DNA of 64,000 nt from Brachybacterium squillarum M-6-3 (lineage in GTDB: Bacteria; Actinomycetota; Actinomycetes; Actinomycetales; Dermabacteraceae). The position numbers were made by a program, and so were the translations under genes. The stretch's first letter is position 1. Each line of letters starts with the position of its first letter. A model generated the notes under the pieces. It had not been told where the DNA came from. It did not search any database and saw only the letters and a list, made by a program, of their open reading frames with translations. The DNA lies in the NCBI RefSeq assembly GCF_000225825.1, contig NZ_AGBX01000006.1, positions 124,001 through 188,000 on the forward strand, read 5' to 3'. Positions 55,916-63,975 of this stretch are shown piece after piece.

Positions 55916-56638
55916 TCAGGAGGCGCCGCCGTCCAGCCGCACGATGGTCTCCAGCGCCATCACGATCATGTCCTCGAAGGTCTCCTGGCGCTCCTGGGAG
56001 GAGGTCTCCTCCCCGGTCAGCAGGTGGTCCGAGACGGTGCACACGGCCAGGGCGCGACGGGAGAACTGCGCGGCCAGGGTGTACAGCGCCGCGGCCTCCA
56101 TCTCCACGCCCAGCACGCCGTAACCCGCGAGGGTCGAGGCGATCGTGGAGTTCGGGTTGTAGAACTGGTCGGAGGAGAACAGGCCGCCGGTGACCATCGG
56201 CAGCAGCCGCTCCTCGGCGACCTCCGCCGCGATCCGCATCAGCTCGAAGTCGGCGGCGGGGGCGAAGGTGACGTCCCCGAAACGGGGCCGGTTCATCGCG
56301 GAGTCCGTGGAGGCGGCGACGCCCAGGATCACGTCGCGCACCTTGACCTTCTCGGACAGGCCCCCGCAGGTTCCCACCCGGATGATCGCATGGGTGTCGT
56401 ACTCGGCGAACAGCTCGTGGGCGTAGATGCCCAGCGAGGGCTGGCCCATGCCGGAGCCCTGCGCCGAGACCCGCACGCCGCGGTAGGTGCCGGTGAACCC
56501 CAGCATCCCGCGCACGTCGTTGTACAGCACCGGGTCCTCGAGGAAGGTCTCGGCGATCCAGCGGGCCCGGTAGGGGTCACCGGGCATCAGCACGTAGGGG
56601 GCGATCTGGTCGGGGGCGGCACCGATATGGGTCGACAT
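55916..56638 (-). CDS. deoD: Purine-nucleoside phosphorylase, hexameric type
   Basis: A 240-residue protein. MSTHIGAAPDQIAPYVLMPG DPYRA is the DeoD opening. GSGMGQPSLGIYAHELF, IIRVGTCGGLSEKVKVRDVI, FSSDQFYNPN and VLGVEMEAAALYTLAAQFSR, with VCTVSDHLLTGE supplying the catalytic Asp, follow. It splits purine ribo- and deoxyribonucleosides with phosphate for salvage. TAGGCT (56650-56645) is 6 nt upstream of the ATG (leaderless). It is divergent from the MFS transporter gene (61 bp), which may export or import a related compound. Confidence 0.96.
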   Translation of the reverse strand: MSTHIGAAPDQIAPYVLMPGDPYRARWIAETFLEDPVLYNDVRGMLGFTGTYRGVRVSAQGSGMGQPSLGIYAHELFAEYDTHAIIRVGTCGGLSEKVKVRDVILGVAASTDSAMNRPRFGDVTFAPAADFELMRIAAEVAEERLLPMVTGGLFSSDQFYNPNSTIASTLAGYGVLGVEMEAAALYTLAAQFSRRALAVCTVSDHLLTGEETSSQERQETFEDMIVMALETIVRLDGGAS

Positions 56639-56699
56639 GGCCTCAGCCTACGGCGGGGCGGCACCGCTCCCGGGCCGCGGCACGGGAGAATCGTGCCTC

Positions 56700-58004
56700 G
56701 TGAGCACGCCCTCCTCCGCCCCGCGCCCTGCCCGGATCCCGGTCCCCGCCGAGGCCCGGCGCGCCCGCTGGTCCGTCTCCCTGCTGTTCGCCCTGAACGG
56801 CGCCTCCTTCTGCGCGATCCTTCCGCGCTACCCGGAGCTGGTGGAGCGGATGGACGTCTCCAATGCCGCCTTCGGCCTCGCGGTGGGGCTGGGGCCGCTC
56901 GGCGGGCTCGCCGCGGGCCTGTTCGTGGCGCGGGCGATGCGCCGCTTCGGCTCCGCGCGGGTGGCGGTGCTCGCCCAGCTCGTGGCCTCCACCGTGCACC
57001 TGGGGATCTACCTGGCCGACTCCTGGCTCTGGTTCGCCCTGGCCCTGCTGTGCGCGACCGCCGCCGACGCCTTCACCGACATCGCGATGAACGCCCACGG
57101 GATGCGGGTGGAGCGCCGCTACCGCCGCTCCATCATGAACAGCTACCACGGCTGGTGGTCCCTCGGCGCCGTCGCGGGCGGCCTGCTCGGCGCCGCCGGC
57201 GCGCAGGCGGGGCTGCCGCTGGCCGCCCAGGGAGTGATCGGGCTGGTGGTCTTCGGGGCGCTCGCGGCGCTGTCGCTGCGCGGCATGCTGCCCGGCCCCG
57301 ACGGCACCGAGCGCCCGGCCGCCGCGAGCCCCGACCCGGCCTCGGCCGCGGAGGTGCCCGAGGCGATGCCCGACGCCGCGGTGGGTCGCCGCATCGGCGG
57401 CATGACCCTGAGGGCCTTCGGCCTGGTGGCGGCGCTGGGCATGCTGCTGGTCTTCGCCGGCTCCACCGAGGACGCCGGCAGCACCTGGGGCGCCCTGTTC
57501 ATGGACTCGACCTTCACGGTGACGCCCTTCGTGGCGGGCCTGGCCTTCGTGGCGCTGCAGGGCGCGCAGACCATCGGCCGCTTCACCGGCGACGCCGTGG
57601 TGGACCGGCTGGGGGACCGGCTCACCGCCCGGGTGGGCGCCGTGGTCTCCGCGCTCGGCATGTCCCTCGCGCTGCTGTGGCCGAGCCCGCTGACCGCAGT
57701 GATCGGCTTCGCCGCCGCCGGCTGGGGCATCGCCACCCTGTTCCCCGCCGCCTACCGCGCGGCCGACGACATGGAGGGCGTGCCCCATGGCGTGGGCATC
57801 ACGGTGGTCGGCTGGTTCGCCCGGCTCGGCTTCTTCCTCACCCCGCCGCTGGTGGGAGTGCTGGCCGACGCCCTGACCCTGCGCTACGCGCTGTGGCTGG
57901 TGCCGGTCTACGCGGTGGGGATCCTCGCCTTCTCCGGCGCGCTCGAGGGGCGCCGCGCCCCGCGGGAGCAGGCCGCGGGGGAGCAGGCGACGGGGGAGCG
58001 GTAG
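56700..58004 (+). CDS. MFS transporter
   Basis: A 434-residue membrane protein with about 12 hydrophobic segments. The first half shows ARWSVSLLFALNGASFCAIL, GPLGGLAAGLFVARAMRRFG (loop 2-3 with the RRFG basic turn) and SIMNSYHGWWSLGAVAGGLL. The second half has GAQTIGRFTGDAVVDRLGDR and VPHGVGITVVGWFARLGFFL. The pattern resembles the fucose/sugar-permease-like branch of MFS often called YbjJ type; the substrate is unknown. The start is uncertain: GTG 56700 fits the first conserved residues, while an upstream in-frame ATG lies on the deoD start. Confidence 0.8.
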   Translation: MSTPSSAPRPARIPVPAEARRARWSVSLLFALNGASFCAILPRYPELVERMDVSNAAFGLAVGLGPLGGLAAGLFVARAMRRFGSARVAVLAQLVASTVHLGIYLADSWLWFALALLCATAADAFTDIAMNAHGMRVERRYRRSIMNSYHGWWSLGAVAGGLLGAAGAQAGLPLAAQGVIGLVVFGALAALSLRGMLPGPDGTERPAAASPDPASAAEVPEAMPDAAVGRRIGGMTLRAFGLVAALGMLLVFAGSTEDAGSTWGALFMDSTFTVTPFVAGLAFVALQGAQTIGRFTGDAVVDRLGDRLTARVGAVVSALGMSLALLWPSPLTAVIGFAAAGWGIATLFPAAYRAADDMEGVPHGVGITVVGWFARLGFFLTPPLVGVLADALTLRYALWLVPVYAVGILAFSGALEGRRAPREQAAGEQATGER

Positions 58005-58064
58005 CCGGCACGACGCTGCGCCCGAGCAGTGCAGTCCGGGAGCGGCAGCTGCAGCGGCCCGGGA

Positions 58065-58682
58065 TCAGAAGCGGGAGACGTCCCCGGCGCCCTCGCGGGC
58101 GATCTCCACGTCACCGCCGGAGAGGTCCACGACCGTCGTCGGCTCCACCCCGACGGGACCGGAGTCGATGATGACGTCGAGCTGGTGGTCCAGCAGGTCC
58201 TGCACCACCCAGCCCTCCGAGGGCGGGTCCTCCTGGCCCGGCAGCAGCAGCGTGGAGGAGACGATGGGCTCGCCCAGGGTCTCCACCAGCGCGTGGGCCA
58301 CCCGGTGGTCGGGGATGCGCACGCCGACGGTGAGCTTCTTGGGGTGGGACATCCGCCGCGGCACCTCCTTGGTGGCCGGCAGGATGAAGGTGTACGGCCC
58401 CGGGGTGGAGTTCTTGACCAGCCGGAACATCGGGTTGGAGACGATCACGAACTGCCCGAGCTGCGCGAAGTCCGCGCACACCAGCGTGAAGTGGTGGTTC
58501 TTGCCGACCTGGCGGATGCGCCGGATCCGCTCCAGCCCCTCATGGGAGTCCAAGGTGCAGCCCAGGGCGTAGCAGGAGTCGGTGGGGTAGGCGATCAGCC
58601 CGCCCTCGCGCAGCACCCGCACGGCCTGGTCGACGTTGCGCTGCTGCGGGTCGACGGGGTGGATGTCCAGATATCGCGCCAT
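58065..58682 (-). CDS. YciO/Sua5-type L-threonylcarbamoyladenylate synthase
   Basis: A 205-residue protein. VDQAVRVLREGGLIAYPTDS CYALGCTLD is the YrdC/Sua5 opening with the Thr/ATP-binding loop. RIRQVGKNHHFTLVCADFAQ and NSTPGPYTFILPATKEVPRR followed by VGVRIPDHRVAHALVETLGE continue the domain. Members either make threonylcarbamoyl-AMP for the tRNA t6A base or, as E. coli YciO, have only weak activity. KNHH with FTLVC is closer to YciO. TACCAT lies 5 nt before the ATG. Confidence 0.85.
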   Translation of the reverse strand: MARYLDIHPVDPQQRNVDQAVRVLREGGLIAYPTDSCYALGCTLDSHEGLERIRRIRQVGKNHHFTLVCADFAQLGQFVIVSNPMFRLVKNSTPGPYTFILPATKEVPRRMSHPKKLTVGVRIPDHRVAHALVETLGEPIVSSTLLLPGQEDPPSEGWVVQDLLDHQLDVIIDSGPVGVEPTTVVDLSGGDVEIAREGAGDVSRF

Positions 58683-58710
58683 GCCCGATGGTACGTCCGC
58701 GGCGCCCTGC

Positions 58711-59076
58711 TCAGGCCACGACGACGAACTCGCGGCCGATCCACTTCGTGCGCCGCAGCCGCAGCACGGCCTGCACGGGCAGCGGTCCCTTGATGTGGGG
58801 GTAGCCGCGGCCGGCGTCCTGGTGGTCCGCCTCGATGTCCACGGCGATCCCGGCGGCCTCGACCCGGGCCACGTCGATCTCGAGGATCACCAGACCCTCG
58901 GGGCGGTCGGGGTAGACGCGCTTGGCGACCATGGAGACCTGCTCGGGCCAGCACGCGTGGAGGAAGCCGGACTCGGCCAGCTCGACATCGCGCGTGGAGC
59001 GCCGGTAGGAGCCATCCCGGACCGCCTGCTCCCAGGCGGTCTGCTCGGTGATGTGCCAGATCAGGGGCGCGGGCAT
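58711..59076 (-). CDS. DUF952-family protein
   Basis: A 121-residue protein. LIWHITEQTAWEQAVRDGSY and GFLHACWPEQVSMVAKRVYP, then LVILEIDVARVEAAGI and GYPHIKGPLPVQAVLRLRRT, are the conserved blocks of DUF952 (ADP-ribosyltransferase-like fold, function unknown). His-Ala-Cys in FLHAC and Y-P-H-I-K-G are family hallmarks. TACACT lies 7 nt before ATG 59076, so it is leaderless, and it shares a symmetric promoter with the divergent operon at 59101. Confidence 0.82.
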   Translation of the reverse strand: MPAPLIWHITEQTAWEQAVRDGSYRRSTRDVELAESGFLHACWPEQVSMVAKRVYPDRPEGLVILEIDVARVEAAGIAVDIEADHQDAGRGYPHIKGPLPVQAVLRLRRTKWIGREFVVVA

Positions 59077-59100
59077 GGTCGGCAGTGTAGCGTGATCGGC
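59077..59100. promoter_or_regulatory. 24-bp divergent promoter with two -10 boxes sharing a TA step
   Basis: AGTGTAGCGT at 59084-59093 gives TAGCGT on the plus strand (59088-59093, 7 nt before ATG 59101) and TACACT on the minus strand (59089-59084, 7 nt before ATG 59076). Same geometry as the site at 3298-3320. Confidence 0.6.
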
Positions 59101-59502
59101 ATGGACGAGAGCCATGTGCACAACGGGGGGTCCGGGGACGGGCCGCAGGTGATCCACGACGAGGATCGGGACCGTTTCGAGGTGCTCGAGGGCACCGCCG
59201 TACTGGGGGTGCTCGCCTATGCGGAGGACTCCGTGCTGATCGACGACGACGGCTCCGCCCAGCCCGTGCGCGACCTGCGCTCGACCGTGGTCTCGCCGGA
59301 GCGCTCCGGCCGCGGCATCGGCTCGATGCTGGTGTCCGCCGCCGTGGAGGACGCTCGCGAACGGGGCCTGCGGCTCCGCGCCACCTGCTGGTTCGCCCGC
59401 GGCTGGATCGACCGCCACCCCGAGGCGGCGGGGCTGCTCGCGGATGAGGACACCGGCGCGGGCTCGCCCGGCGCCGACGGGACCGGCGAGGGACGGGCAT
59501 GA
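59101..59502 (+). CDS. GNAT-like acetyltransferase (YjdJ/GtaT-type small domain)
   Basis: A 133-residue protein. FEVLEGTAVLGVLAYAEDSV and VRDLRSTVVSPERSGRGIGS then MLVSAAVEDARERGLRLRAT are the strand, acetyl-CoA loop (SGRGIGS) and helix of the small GNAT fold related to N-acetylglutamate-like YjdJ proteins. CWFARGWIDRHPE is the C-terminal motif, followed by an acidic disordered tail. First gene of a four-gene chain in which each stop overlaps the next start by ATGA. The substrate is unknown. Confidence 0.78.
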   Translation: MDESHVHNGGSGDGPQVIHDEDRDRFEVLEGTAVLGVLAYAEDSVLIDDDGSAQPVRDLRSTVVSPERSGRGIGSMLVSAAVEDARERGLRLRATCWFARGWIDRHPEAAGLLADEDTGAGSPGADGTGEGRA

Positions 59503-60029
59503 CCGCGGCCCCCTTCCGCGTCCTCACCGTCTGCACCGGCAACATCTGCCGCTCCCCGATGGCCGAGTACGTGCTGCGCGACGCCCTCGAGCAGGAGGGC
59601 CTCGGGGACCGGGTCGAGGTGGCCTCTCTCGGCACCACCGGCTGGGAGGTCGGCAACCCGATCGATCCCCGCGCCGGGGCGATCCTGCGCGAGCACGGCC
59701 TGGACCCCTCCGCCCACCGCGCCCGCGCCACCACCCGCGAGGAGCTGGCCGGGGCGGACCTCGTGCTCGCCCTGGACCACGACCACCTCGGCCCGCTGCG
59801 GCGGATGCTCGGCGACCGCGCCGAGGACACCCTGTTCATGCTGCGCGACTTCGACCCGGCCGAGCCGGAGGACACCGGCATCCGCGACCCCTGGTACGGC
59901 GGCGAGGAGGACTTCCAGACCGTCTGGGACCAGATCACCGCCGCGACCGAGGGCCTGGTGCCCGCCATCAAGGAGCGCCTCGCCCCGCGGGATCCCGCGA
60001 GCGGGGACAGCGCGGCAGAGCCCCGATGA
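59499..60029 (+). CDS. Low-molecular-weight protein-tyrosine phosphatase
   Basis: A 176-residue protein. FRVLTVCTGNICRSPMAEYV holds the C-x5-R-S active site at about residues 12-19. The general-acid loop RDPWYGGEEDFQTVWDQI with DPWY is present. DHRARATTREELAGADLV-type central segments match LMW-PTPs, which dephosphorylate tyrosine or act on capsule kinases. The ATG overlaps the GNAT stop and the TGA overlaps the amidase start. The tail past residue 165 is variable. Confidence 0.92.
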   Translation: MTAAPFRVLTVCTGNICRSPMAEYVLRDALEQEGLGDRVEVASLGTTGWEVGNPIDPRAGAILREHGLDPSAHRARATTREELAGADLVLALDHDHLGPLRRMLGDRAEDTLFMLRDFDPAEPEDTGIRDPWYGGEEDFQTVWDQITAATEGLVPAIKERLAPRDPASGDSAAEPR

Positions 60030-61519
60030 CGGGGCAGCACGCCGCCCCGTCCGCGTCCGTGCCCCCGCTGGGCGCGCTGGGGACCGCCGCCGCGCTGCGT
60101 CGCGGCGAGCTCGACGCCCGCGACCTCATCGGGACCACCCTCGCGGCCGCCCACGATCGCGGCGCGGCCCACGGAGCCTTCGCCCACCTGCTGGAGGAGC
60201 GCTCCCACCGCCAGGCCGAGGCCGCCCATGCCGTCATCACGGCTGCCTGCCGCGCGGGAACCCTGGAGGAGCTGGCCGCCCGCCGGCCGCTGCTGGGGGT
60301 GCCCCTGCCGATCAAGGACCTCACGCGCATCGCCGGGGAGCCCTTCGAGGCCGGCAGCGTGCTGCTGCGTGGCAACCGCGCCGAGGTCACCGACGGGGTC
60401 GCCCAGCGCCTGCTGGATGCCGGCACCGTCACCATCGGGAAGACCTCGACCCCCGAGTTCGGGATGCCTTGCTACACGGAGCCCGCGACCGGCGCGCCCG
60501 CCCGCACCCCCTGGGACCCCCGTCGCACCGCCGGGGGCTCCAGCGGTGGTGCCGGGGCAGCGGTCGCGAGCGGCGTGGTGCCCCTGGCCCATGGCTCCGA
60601 CGGCGGCGGCTCGGTGCGCATCCCCGCCGCCTGCTGCGGTCTGGTCGGGATCAAGCCGAGCCGGGGCCGCATCAGTCCGGGCCCCCATGGCGGGGAGGGA
60701 ATGGGACTGGTGACCGACGGGATCCTCGCCCGCTCCGTGGTCGATGCCGCTGCCGGCCTCGACCTGATCGCGGGCCCCGGACCGGGGGACTACCTCAGCG
60801 CCCCCGGATCGGCCCTCGCGCCCGGTGCCTTCACGGCCGCCGCCCAGGGGCCGGAGCCGCAGGCGCTGCGCATCGGCGTGCTCACCGCGCCGCTGGCCGC
60901 GGAGACCGCCGTGCATCCCGCCGCGCTGCGCGGGGTGGAGCGTGCCCGGGCCCTGCTGGAGGCGCTCGGCCACGAGCTGGTGGAGGTGCCCGCCCCCTTC
61001 ACCCCCGAGCAGTGGCGCAGCTTCATGCCGCTGTGGACCGTCGGCGCCGCCACCATCGAGGTGCCCGAGGAGCGTGAGGGTGAACTGATGGAGCTCACCC
61101 GCTGGCTGCGCGCGCAGGGCCGCGACTGCAGCGGCACCGAGCTGGCCACAGCGTTCGCCGGGGTGCAGGCGCTGGTGCGGCGCACCGGGCAGGCCTGGGC
61201 GGAGCTGGGCCTGGACGTGGTGCTCACGCCGTCCCTCGCCGCGCCGCCCGCGCTCCCCGAGACCCTGCAGCGGCCCTCCGGCGCGGACGACTTCGACGCC
61301 CAGTGCGCCTTCACGCCCTGGACCAGCAGCTGGAACATGTTCGGCTGGGCCGCGATCTCGGTGCCCCTGCACCGGGAGGAGATCGAGGGGACCCTGCTGC
61401 CCTTCGGCGTGCAGCTCGGCGGCACCCGCCCCGGCACCGAGGCGCAGCTGCTGGCGCTCGCCGCGCAGCTGGAGGCCACCGACCCCTGGCCGCTCCTCCC
61501 GCCGGAGCCGGCGGCATGA
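60026..61519 (+). CDS. Amidase (amidase-signature family)
   Basis: A 497-residue hydrolase. LLGVPLPIKDLTRIAGEPFE provides the catalytic Lys. The signature TAGGSSGGAGAAVASGVVPL and AHGSDGGGSVRIPAACCGLV includes the cis-Ser and the nucleophilic Ser (GGGSVRIP). GIKPSRGRISPGPHGGEG follows. The family cleaves a wide range of carboxamides; it is not the GatA of the Gat complex, as no gatB/gatC adjoin. Start ATG 60026 overlaps the phosphatase stop, and the TGA overlaps the S4-gene start. Confidence 0.9.
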   Translation: MTGQHAAPSASVPPLGALGTAAALRRGELDARDLIGTTLAAAHDRGAAHGAFAHLLEERSHRQAEAAHAVITAACRAGTLEELAARRPLLGVPLPIKDLTRIAGEPFEAGSVLLRGNRAEVTDGVAQRLLDAGTVTIGKTSTPEFGMPCYTEPATGAPARTPWDPRRTAGGSSGGAGAAVASGVVPLAHGSDGGGSVRIPAACCGLVGIKPSRGRISPGPHGGEGMGLVTDGILARSVVDAAAGLDLIAGPGPGDYLSAPGSALAPGAFTAAAQGPEPQALRIGVLTAPLAAETAVHPAALRGVERARALLEALGHELVEVPAPFTPEQWRSFMPLWTVGAATIEVPEEREGELMELTRWLRAQGRDCSGTELATAFAGVQALVRRTGQAWAELGLDVVLTPSLAAPPALPETLQRPSGADDFDAQCAFTPWTSSWNMFGWAAISVPLHREEIEGTLLPFGVQLGGTRPGTEAQLLALAAQLEATDPWPLLPPEPAA

Positions 61520-62046
61520 GCCCGGCACCGGAACGCGCCGCGGCTGTCCCGCCCGAGGGAACGCCCCAGCCGGAGCAGACGACGACACCGGGGCAGGTGG
61601 TGGCACCTGGGCAGGCGGCAGACTCGGAGCAGACGACGGAGCCCGACCGTTCGGCCGCGCAGCGCCTCGCGGTCACCACGGTGCGGGCGGACGTGTGGCT
61701 GTGGAGCGTGCGCCTGTATCCCAGCCGCAGCGCCGCCACCGCCGCCTGCCGCGGCGGACACGTGCGCCGCGACGGCGAGCCGCTGAAGGCCTCGCAGCGG
61801 ATCGAGGCGGGGGAGGAGCTGCGGGTGCGCTCCCCGGGCCGGGAACGCATCGTCGAGGTGCGGGTGCTGCTGGGCAAGCGGGTCGGGGCGCCGATCGCGC
61901 GGCTGGCCTACGAGGACCGCACACCGCCCCCGCCGCCGCCGCAGCTGCTCGCCGCCCCGCCGCGTCGCGACCGGGGAGCGGGCCGGCCCACCAAGCGCGA
62001 GCGGCGCGCACTGGACCGTCTCCGCGGCCGCGACCCGCAGGCCTGA
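61516..62046 (+). CDS. S4-domain RNA-binding protein (Hsp15-like)
   Basis: A 176-residue protein. A Pro/Glu/Thr-rich N-terminus (residues 1-55) precedes the S4 domain VRADVWLWSVRLYPSRSAAT AACRGGHVRRDGEPLKASQR and EELRVRSPGRERIVEVRVLL. The domain resembles Hsp15 (HslR), which binds 50S ribosomes carrying nascent chains. The basic tail with GRPTKRERRALDRLRG suits RNA binding. Poly-Pro (TPPPPPPQ) sits between. Last gene of the ATGA-coupled operon. Confidence 0.85.
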   Translation: MSPAPERAAAVPPEGTPQPEQTTTPGQVVAPGQAADSEQTTEPDRSAAQRLAVTTVRADVWLWSVRLYPSRSAATAACRGGHVRRDGEPLKASQRIEAGEELRVRSPGRERIVEVRVLLGKRVGAPIARLAYEDRTPPPPPPQLLAAPPRRDRGAGRPTKRERRALDRLRGRDPQA

Positions 62047-62150
62047 CCGGAATCGTCGGACCCGGACCTCACGACGGACGCGACCCCGGACTGAGCAGAC
62101 GACCGCCCGGACGCCGACCTCCTCGTCGGTGCCCGGCCGGCGCGCAGCGC

Positions 62151-63662
62151 TCAGGCGGCCTGCAGCAGGGCCTGCCGGTTCAGCGAGAGACGCTGCAGCA
62201 GCGCCGCCTCCTGCGCGACGGCCTTCGGGGCGGCCCCGTCGGCCAGCAGCCGCTGGCGCACCGAGGCGAGGTCCGCGCTCTCCCGGATGAACCGCTTCAT
62301 CACCGGCTTCTGACCGATCTGCGCGGCCCAGCGGCGACCCTCCCGACGGCCCTTCCAGGTGGCGAGCATGTCGACCTCCTCGTGGGTCAACCAGCCCATG
62401 TTGGCGTAGTCGCCCAGTCGCACCCGGGTCAGTCGCGCCTCGTCCCAGACCAGGATGCCGATGAGGATGAGCCAGCACAGGGACAGCAGCGCCTTCACGC
62501 CGAACTGGGCCAGCATCGCCAGGCCGCCGGTCATCAGGCTCGCGCCGAGGTTCCAGCCCGCATGCAGCAGGATGCCCGGGATCAGCGCCACCACGATCAC
62601 CAGCACGCCCGGGAGGGTGCCCCACCTGCGCACCACGTACCCCATGATCACGCCGGTCATCGAGGTGTAGATGGCATGCCCGAAGATGTTCAGGACGCCG
62701 CGCATGATGAACAGGGTGACCACGCCCTGCGCCCCGTACTCGGTGGCGATGCTCGAGTAGTAGAGGATGTTCTCCGTGAAGGCGAAGCCGCCGCCGATGA
62801 GCGCGCCGTAGATCAGGCCGTCCAGGGGGCCGTTGAAGTAGCGCCGTCCCACCAGCAGCAGCAGGACCAGGCCGAGGCCCTTGGTCGTTTCCTCGACCAG
62901 CGGTGCGCTGAACACGGCGCCGACGATGTCGGAGGTGCGCATGCTCCCGGAGATGTCGTAGGCGATCATCCCGACGAAGGTGTTCACCCAGAAGCTGATG
63001 AAGGTCGCGATCGCCGCACCCCAGAAGATCGCGATGAGCAGCAGCGGGATCGGCTGGGGGTCCCAACGGTCGGCCAGGAGCATCACCCCGGCGATCACCA
63101 GCAGGGAGACCAGGGCCAGGAAGGCGGTGGCCGGCCACCAGATCAGGGTGCCGGAGCCGCCGGTGTTGCCCATCGCGAAGAGCACGAAGAAGAAGCCGAG
63201 CACGAGGAGCAGCGCGATCGCGAGCACGGTGACGATGATCCAGGCGGCGATGGACACCTTCGGCACCACGGCCTTGGTCTGGGCGACCTCCTGCACCCGC
63301 CGGGTCTGGGTGCTCCAGGCGGAGGCGGGCTGGGCCTGCTGCGGCGGGTGCAGCGGGGCGGGGGCGTAGCGCGCCGCGGTGAGACCCGGGGCGGGCCGCA
63401 TCGAGGTGTCGTACGCCCGAGGGTTGCCGTAGTCCACGTAGCGCGGCGCGGGCCCGGATCCCGGCCCCTGACCGGAGGGGGCGCCCGGACGGGGGCGGCC
63501 ATTGGGCATCACGGGTCCCCGACCCTGCCCGGACGGCGGGACCTGGCCGGCGGGCGGACCGTGGCCGGGAGGAGGGCCGCCTGCGTGCTGCGGGGCGGGG
63601 CCGGGGTGCTGCTGCCCGGGCTGCTGCGGGGACCCGGGGCCCGGGTACGGCGGCTGCGTCAT
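62151..63662 (-). CDS. prsW: PrsW-family intramembrane metalloprotease
   Basis: A 503-residue protein. Residues 1-100 are Pro/Gly/Gln-rich and cytosolic. Then come many hydrophobic helices. PrsW motifs: PLVEETTKGLGLVLLLLVGR (EE-x3-K), GGGFAFTENILYY (F-x2-x-E-N), FGHAIYTSMTGVIMGYVV (H) and HAGWNLGASL. These carry the Glu/His residues thought to bind zinc. PrsW in Bacillus cleaves an anti-sigma factor in response to antimicrobial peptides; the target here is unknown. The C-terminal 130 residues form a cytosolic helical tail with LTHEEVDMLATWKGRREGRR. Confidence 0.85.
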   Translation of the reverse strand: MTQPPYPGPGSPQQPGQQHPGPAPQHAGGPPPGHGPPAGQVPPSGQGRGPVMPNGRPRPGAPSGQGPGSGPAPRYVDYGNPRAYDTSMRPAPGLTAARYAPAPLHPPQQAQPASAWSTQTRRVQEVAQTKAVVPKVSIAAWIIVTVLAIALLLVLGFFFVLFAMGNTGGSGTLIWWPATAFLALVSLLVIAGVMLLADRWDPQPIPLLLIAIFWGAAIATFISFWVNTFVGMIAYDISGSMRTSDIVGAVFSAPLVEETTKGLGLVLLLLVGRRYFNGPLDGLIYGALIGGGFAFTENILYYSSIATEYGAQGVVTLFIMRGVLNIFGHAIYTSMTGVIMGYVVRRWGTLPGVLVIVVALIPGILLHAGWNLGASLMTGGLAMLAQFGVKALLSLCWLILIGILVWDEARLTRVRLGDYANMGWLTHEEVDMLATWKGRREGRRWAAQIGQKPVMKRFIRESADLASVRQRLLADGAAPKAVAQEAALLQRLSLNRQALLQAA

Positions 63663-63954
63663 CGGATGCTCGAACTCTCTGTGCGGGGAACGGGTCGGGC
63701 CCGGTGCGGACCTCGACCCGGAGGAGGACCACGGCGGTGGGGATCACGACGCGGATCGGGGACCCCGATCCGTCCGTCCCGACCCCCGGCGGGACGAAGC
63801 GAGTTCACAGCGCGTCGCGATGATGCGATGCTACAGGTGATCTGCGCCACCGCGGGAAGTATCCCGCGCGGGCGGATGGGTGTTTGTGCTGGTCGTGGCC
63901 CTCATGGCCCAGATGTGGGGAGGAGTCACCACTCGATAGGCGGAGGATCTGAAA
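63663..63954. other. Intergenic region upstream of prsW and of the next gene
   Basis: No coding region is supported. It should hold the prsW promoter on the minus strand and the upstream part of the HAIR-controlled promoter on the plus strand. No good -35/-10 pair was identified. Confidence 0.4.
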
Positions 63955-63975
63955 GTTGAGCGGAATACGCTCAAA
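63955..63975. promoter_or_regulatory. HAIR-like operator at the window edge
   Basis: GTTGAGC-n7-GCTCAAA: TTGAGCG and CGCTCAA are perfect inverted arms at 63956-63974, with the HAIR spacing of 7 nt. GGAGG at 63994-63998 is a ribosome-binding site for a gene starting at about 64001. The site predicts HspR control of that gene. Confidence 0.6.
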
